Part shown: in pieces, positions 61,414-64,000 of the stretch
Position numbering within the stretch: position 1 is the stretch's first letter
Layout of the letters: the number at the start of each line of letters is the position of its first letter
Assembly (NCBI RefSeq): GCF_000025185.1
Contig: NC_013720.1
Span: forward strand, 1,798,001-1,862,000
Source: Pirellula staleyi DSM 6068
Lineage (GTDB): Bacteria; Planctomycetota; Planctomycetia; Pirellulales; Pirellulaceae
Length of the DNA stretch: 64,000 nt
Direction: 5' to 3'
Made by a program: the position numbers and the translations under genes
The notes under the pieces: model-generated
What the model saw: only the letters and a program-made list of their open reading frames with translations
Told to the model about the DNA's origin: nothing
The model's database searches: none

Positions 61414-62925
61414 ATGGAAGATCACCTGCCCCGTCCTGTCCTTCGATTTGCCGCCCAGTCGCTGCGGCGTCTTACGCTGGCAGTTGCCGCCGTAAGTGCT
61501 TCTGCACCAGGTGTTTGCGGCGGATATGCTGCGGCTGCCGACTGGCCTGGATTTCGAGGCCCCACGGCCAACGGCTTGACGAGCGAAGTGGCCCTCCCCA
61601 CGTCGTGGAGCAAGGACGAAAACGTCGCCTGGAAGCTAGCAATTCCGGGAGCTGCCTGGTCGCAGCCGATTGTGTGGAAAGGAAAGGTCTACCTCACCAC
61701 CGCCGTGACCGAGAACCAGTCGAAGCCCTCGACCGGAGCCGCGGGTGGTCGTGGCGGACGTCCGGGTGGCGGCTTTGGACCTCCCGGCGCAGGTGGTCCT
61801 CCTCCAGGCGGAGTTCCGGGTCGTCCCCCACGCGGCGAAGGTCCTCCCGGGGAACGTCCAGGTGGAGCTCCTGGCGGATTTGGTGGTGGGCGCGAGCGGG
61901 CCCCGGCCAGCAACTACCAGTGGAAAGTGATCTGCCTCGATCAAGCGACCGGCAAGCTCGAGTGGGAGAAAGTGGCCCACGAAGGGAAGCCTGCTATCGG
62001 CATCCACCGGACCAACACCTACGCTTCGGAAACTCCCGTGACCGACGGCGAGCGGCTGTATGTTTACTTCGGCATGACCGGGCTCTATTGCTACGATCTC
62101 GCCGGCAAAGAGCTTTGGAAAAAAGACCTCGGCACGTACGAAATGCAGAACGGCTGGGGAACCGGCAGCTCGCCAGCGGTCGACGATAAGCGGCTCTACA
62201 TCCAGTGCGATAACGAGGAGAAATCGTTCCTCGTTGCCTTGGACAAAACCGATGGCAAAGTGCTGTGGCAAAAGGATCGGGATGAGAAGTCGAACTGGTC
62301 GACCCCGTATCTCTGGAAGAACAAGCTGCGGACCGAGCTGGTGACCGGTGGTGGCAACAAGATGCGTTCGTATAACCCCGAAACGGGCGAGCTGCTGTGG
62401 GAGTGTGGTGGCGGTGTCAGCCGCTGCTCGGCCACCCCGGTGGGCAACGACGACATGCTGTTCGTCGGCACCGGCGGGGGACAAGGTTCGGGACCACTCC
62501 TGGCCATCAAAGCGGGAGCCAAGGGGGACATCAGCCTCTCGGGAACCGATAGCTCAAGCGACTTCGTCGCCTGGAGCGTCGAACGGGGTGGACCACCGAT
62601 GGCCTCGCCGCTGCTCTATCAGGGGCTGCTGTATGTCCTCGATCAGCGCGGCGGTGTGATCACCTGCTACGACGCTGCCACCGGCAAACAGCATTACAAA
62701 GAACGTCTTCCCGGCGCCACCGGTTTCTATTCCTCGCCGTGGGCCTGCGGCGACACGGTCTATGTGATGGATCAAGAGGGAACAGCGTTTGTGCTGAAGG
62801 CTGGCCCAACGCTCGAAGTGCTGCAGACCAACAAGCTCGGCGAGATGTTTTGGTCGAGCGTTTGCGTGGCCGACGGCAGCTTGATCCTGCGAGGCATCGA
62901 CAACATCTACTGCATCAAGCCCTAA
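61414..62925 (+). CDS. PQQ-like beta-propeller protein with Gly/Pro-rich insert
   Basis: A 503-residue protein. The N-terminal signal-like segment (LRRLTLAVAAVSASAPGVCGGYAAAADWPGFRGP) leads to the planctomycete W-P-G-F-R-G-P motif. The propeller shows blade repeats of the type W-x-x-x-L-x-G/P: WKLAIPGAAWSQPIV, GKLEWEKVAHEGK, GKELWKKDLG, GKVLWQKDRD, GELLWECGGG. Between blades one and two (residues ~106-165) is a Gly/Pro/Arg-rich low-complexity stretch (GGRGGRPGGGFGPPGAGG...). It is related to BamB-like and alcohol-dehydrogenase-like PQQ propellers, but no cofactor or haem residues were identified, so it may be structural. It probably sits in the periplasm. Confidence 0.88.
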   Translation: MEDHLPRPVLRFAAQSLRRLTLAVAAVSASAPGVCGGYAAAADWPGFRGPTANGLTSEVALPTSWSKDENVAWKLAIPGAAWSQPIVWKGKVYLTTAVTENQSKPSTGAAGGRGGRPGGGFGPPGAGGPPPGGVPGRPPRGEGPPGERPGGAPGGFGGGRERAPASNYQWKVICLDQATGKLEWEKVAHEGKPAIGIHRTNTYASETPVTDGERLYVYFGMTGLYCYDLAGKELWKKDLGTYEMQNGWGTGSSPAVDDKRLYIQCDNEEKSFLVALDKTDGKVLWQKDRDEKSNWSTPYLWKNKLRTELVTGGGNKMRSYNPETGELLWECGGGVSRCSATPVGNDDMLFVGTGGGQGSGPLLAIKAGAKGDISLSGTDSSSDFVAWSVERGGPPMASPLLYQGLLYVLDQRGGVITCYDAATGKQHYKERLPGATGFYSSPWACGDTVYVMDQEGTAFVLKAGPTLEVLQTNKLGEMFWSSVCVADGSLILRGIDNIYCIKP

Positions 62926-62950
62926 GCTACGAACGATAGCGCATGAAAAA

Positions 62951-62988
62951 ACGCAAGGTGGAAAGCTGAAGAGCGTTCCACCTTGCGT
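62951..62988. terminator. Bidirectional terminator
   Basis: A perfect 13-bp stem acgcaaggtggaa (62951-62963)/ttccaccttgcgt (62976-62988), with an A-run before it (62946-62951) and cgttta after it, lies between convergent genes; it can stop transcripts from both sides. Confidence 0.8.
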
Positions 62989-63032
62989 CGTTTATCGGCC
63001 GAAGTTTGCGAGCAGTTCGAGCGCGTCCGGCA

Positions 63033-64000
63033 CTAGAACTCGAGCTGATACTTCTGCGACATCACTTGGCGAACCTTGGCGGTTTCGTTGTCCATCTCGG
63101 CGAAGATGGCGCGGGCCGTGGTGGCTCCTTGAGCCTTCTGCTCGGCACCAATCGCGCGACGCTGACCGGCGACGTTGTTCCACTGCACGGTATAGTCGTA
63201 GCCCCCACCCCAGAAGCCGCCGTAGCTGCTCCCCGAGGTGGTGTACTCTTGATAAACCTGCGCCTTCATCGCCGCGCTGTTAATGCCAATTCCCTTGAGC
63301 GCGGTCGAAGCATCGCGCATCCGCTGCGTGGTGTAGCGGCCGTAGGCGAGCATTTCCGGATCGACGTTCAGCACCGGCAAGCGATCGATACGACGAGCCC
63401 AGTTGTCGAGCCACATCGCGTTTTGGCCAAGGGTCTTCGAGCTCGACGATTCACGCCGCGCATCGTCACGAATCGCGGTAATCGCCTTGAAATACTGCTG
63501 GGTCGAGAGCGCCACGCGGCTCGCTTCCGGAAGCTGCGACTGCGAGCGCGACTTGTTCGCCGCAATCAGAGCGGCTGTTGGGTGATCGATCAGCGTGAGG
63601 ACACGCTTGCGACCTTCGCGCGACATCGGGCCGTGGAAGCTGAAGCGGTTGGCCTCGGTGCTGGCGGTCCATGTTTCAATATCGTCGATCATCAGCCCCA
63701 GGTTCGTGAGCGCCTCGATCAAAATCGGCTTGGCGTAAGGGGCGAGGATCGTTGCATCTTGATTGAAGTGCACCATCAAGCGGCCGAACGATTCGTCGGT
63801 CACCGCCATCTCGAGCACCACACCCCGCAGGCTGGCCAGTGCCTGAGCAGCGGCATCCATGTCGACATTCTTGCCCGAGAGTGCGCTGCTGCCAGCGAGC
63901 TTCATCTTTAGGATCGAAGCGGGAACAGCATCCTCGAGATCAAACGCCACCACCACCTGGCTCGTCTCCGAGGCTTTGAGGGTCCCCATCAGGTAGGGCG
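63033..64000 (-). CDS. Hypothetical protein (5' end outside window)
   Basis: At least 322 codons; the frame is open to the right edge (P-Y-L before the ATG at 63989), so the N-terminus is probably missing. The visible part alternates beta-like (SQVVVAFDLEDAVPASILKMKLAGS, VVLEMAVTDESFGRLMVHF) and helical segments (ALASL, LPEASRVALSTQQYFKAITAIRDDARRE). A Gly/Tyr-rich region (TTSGSSYGGFWGGGYDYTVQW) near the C-terminus is followed by a charged helix. I do not recognise the family, and no catalytic motif is seen. It converges on the PQQ-propeller gene across a strong terminator. Confidence 0.7.
   Translation of the reverse strand, partial: PYLMGTLKASETSQVVVAFDLEDAVPASILKMKLAGSSALSGKNVDMDAAAQALASLRGVVLEMAVTDESFGRLMVHFNQDATILAPYAKPILIEALTNLGLMIDDIETWTASTEANRFSFHGPMSREGRKRVLTLIDHPTAALIAANKSRSQSQLPEASRVALSTQQYFKAITAIRDDARRESSSSKTLGQNAMWLDNWARRIDRLPVLNVDPEMLAYGRYTTQRMRDASTALKGIGINSAAMKAQVYQEYTTSGSSYGGFWGGGYDYTVQWNNVAGQRRAIGAEQKAQGATTARAIFAEMDNETAKVRQVMSQKYQLEF

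Overview
The window looks like a chromosomal segment of a planctomycete close to Pirellula (class Planctomycetia, Pirellulaceae). Four signs point there: two very large secreted dehydrogenase/HEAT/cytochrome c proteins of the PVC-type CxxCH family, secreted sulfatases, DUF1559 pseudopilin-like proteins, and an FG-GAP protein. The DNA is moderately GC-rich and carries several families of dispersed intergenic hairpins. No rRNA, tRNA, CRISPR array or insertion sequence was seen.

Layout. (1) 1-6.2 kb: the end of an FG-GAP/VCBS-repeat protein and a ThuA-dehydrogenase-HEAT-cytochrome c fusion. (2) 6.4-9.8 kb, minus strand: tadA-tadB-tadC, the ATPase and two membrane platform proteins of a Tad pilus. 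(3) 10.8-25.8 kb, plus strand: a complete-looking exopolysaccharide/O-antigen type cluster. It has glycosyltransferases, a DegT aminotransferase, Gfo/Idh/MocA dehydrogenase, hexapeptide acetyltransferase and UDP-GlcNAc 2-epimerase (together matching the Wlb/Wbp route to a diacetamido-mannuronic acid), an FAD oxidoreductase, a polysaccharide deacetylase, a polyprenyl glycosylphosphotransferase, a flippase and a Wzy-like polymerase. Many genes overlap by 1-4 nt. (4) 25.8-41.8 kb: mixed metabolism and secreted proteins: Tat-exported phosphoesterase, GNAT acetyltransferase, YebC, GntR regulator with deoC, a second PVC-type dehydrogenase, two sulfatases, a DUF1559 protein with a small lipoprotein, and a DoxX-like membrane protein.

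(5) 41.8-55.6 kb is the most interesting part. A 1258-residue protein with a C-terminal CHAT (caspase-like) protease domain faces, tail to tail, a tightly packed minus-strand operon of six genes. The operon encodes a two-part unknown protein, an ECF-like sigma factor, a dynamin-like GTPase with a long coiled-coil insert inside its G domain, an M48 zinc metallopeptidase with a C-terminal zinc ribbon, a zinc-ribbon protein with a degenerate P-loop (apparent pseudo-GTPase) and membrane hairpin, and a second canonical dynamin-like GTPase. Four of the five junctions are overlaps or gaps under 15 nt. I do not recognise this combination as a described system; a membrane-remodelling, stress or defence role is a hypothesis.

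(6) 55.7-64 kb: a DUF1559 protein with a degenerate C-terminal motif, a CLC transporter with CLC-F-like features, an intergenic repeat island, an HtrA/Deg protease, a PQQ-propeller protein with a Gly/Pro-rich insert, and a partial unknown gene at the right edge. Dispersed hairpin repeats sit mostly in the gaps between convergent genes.
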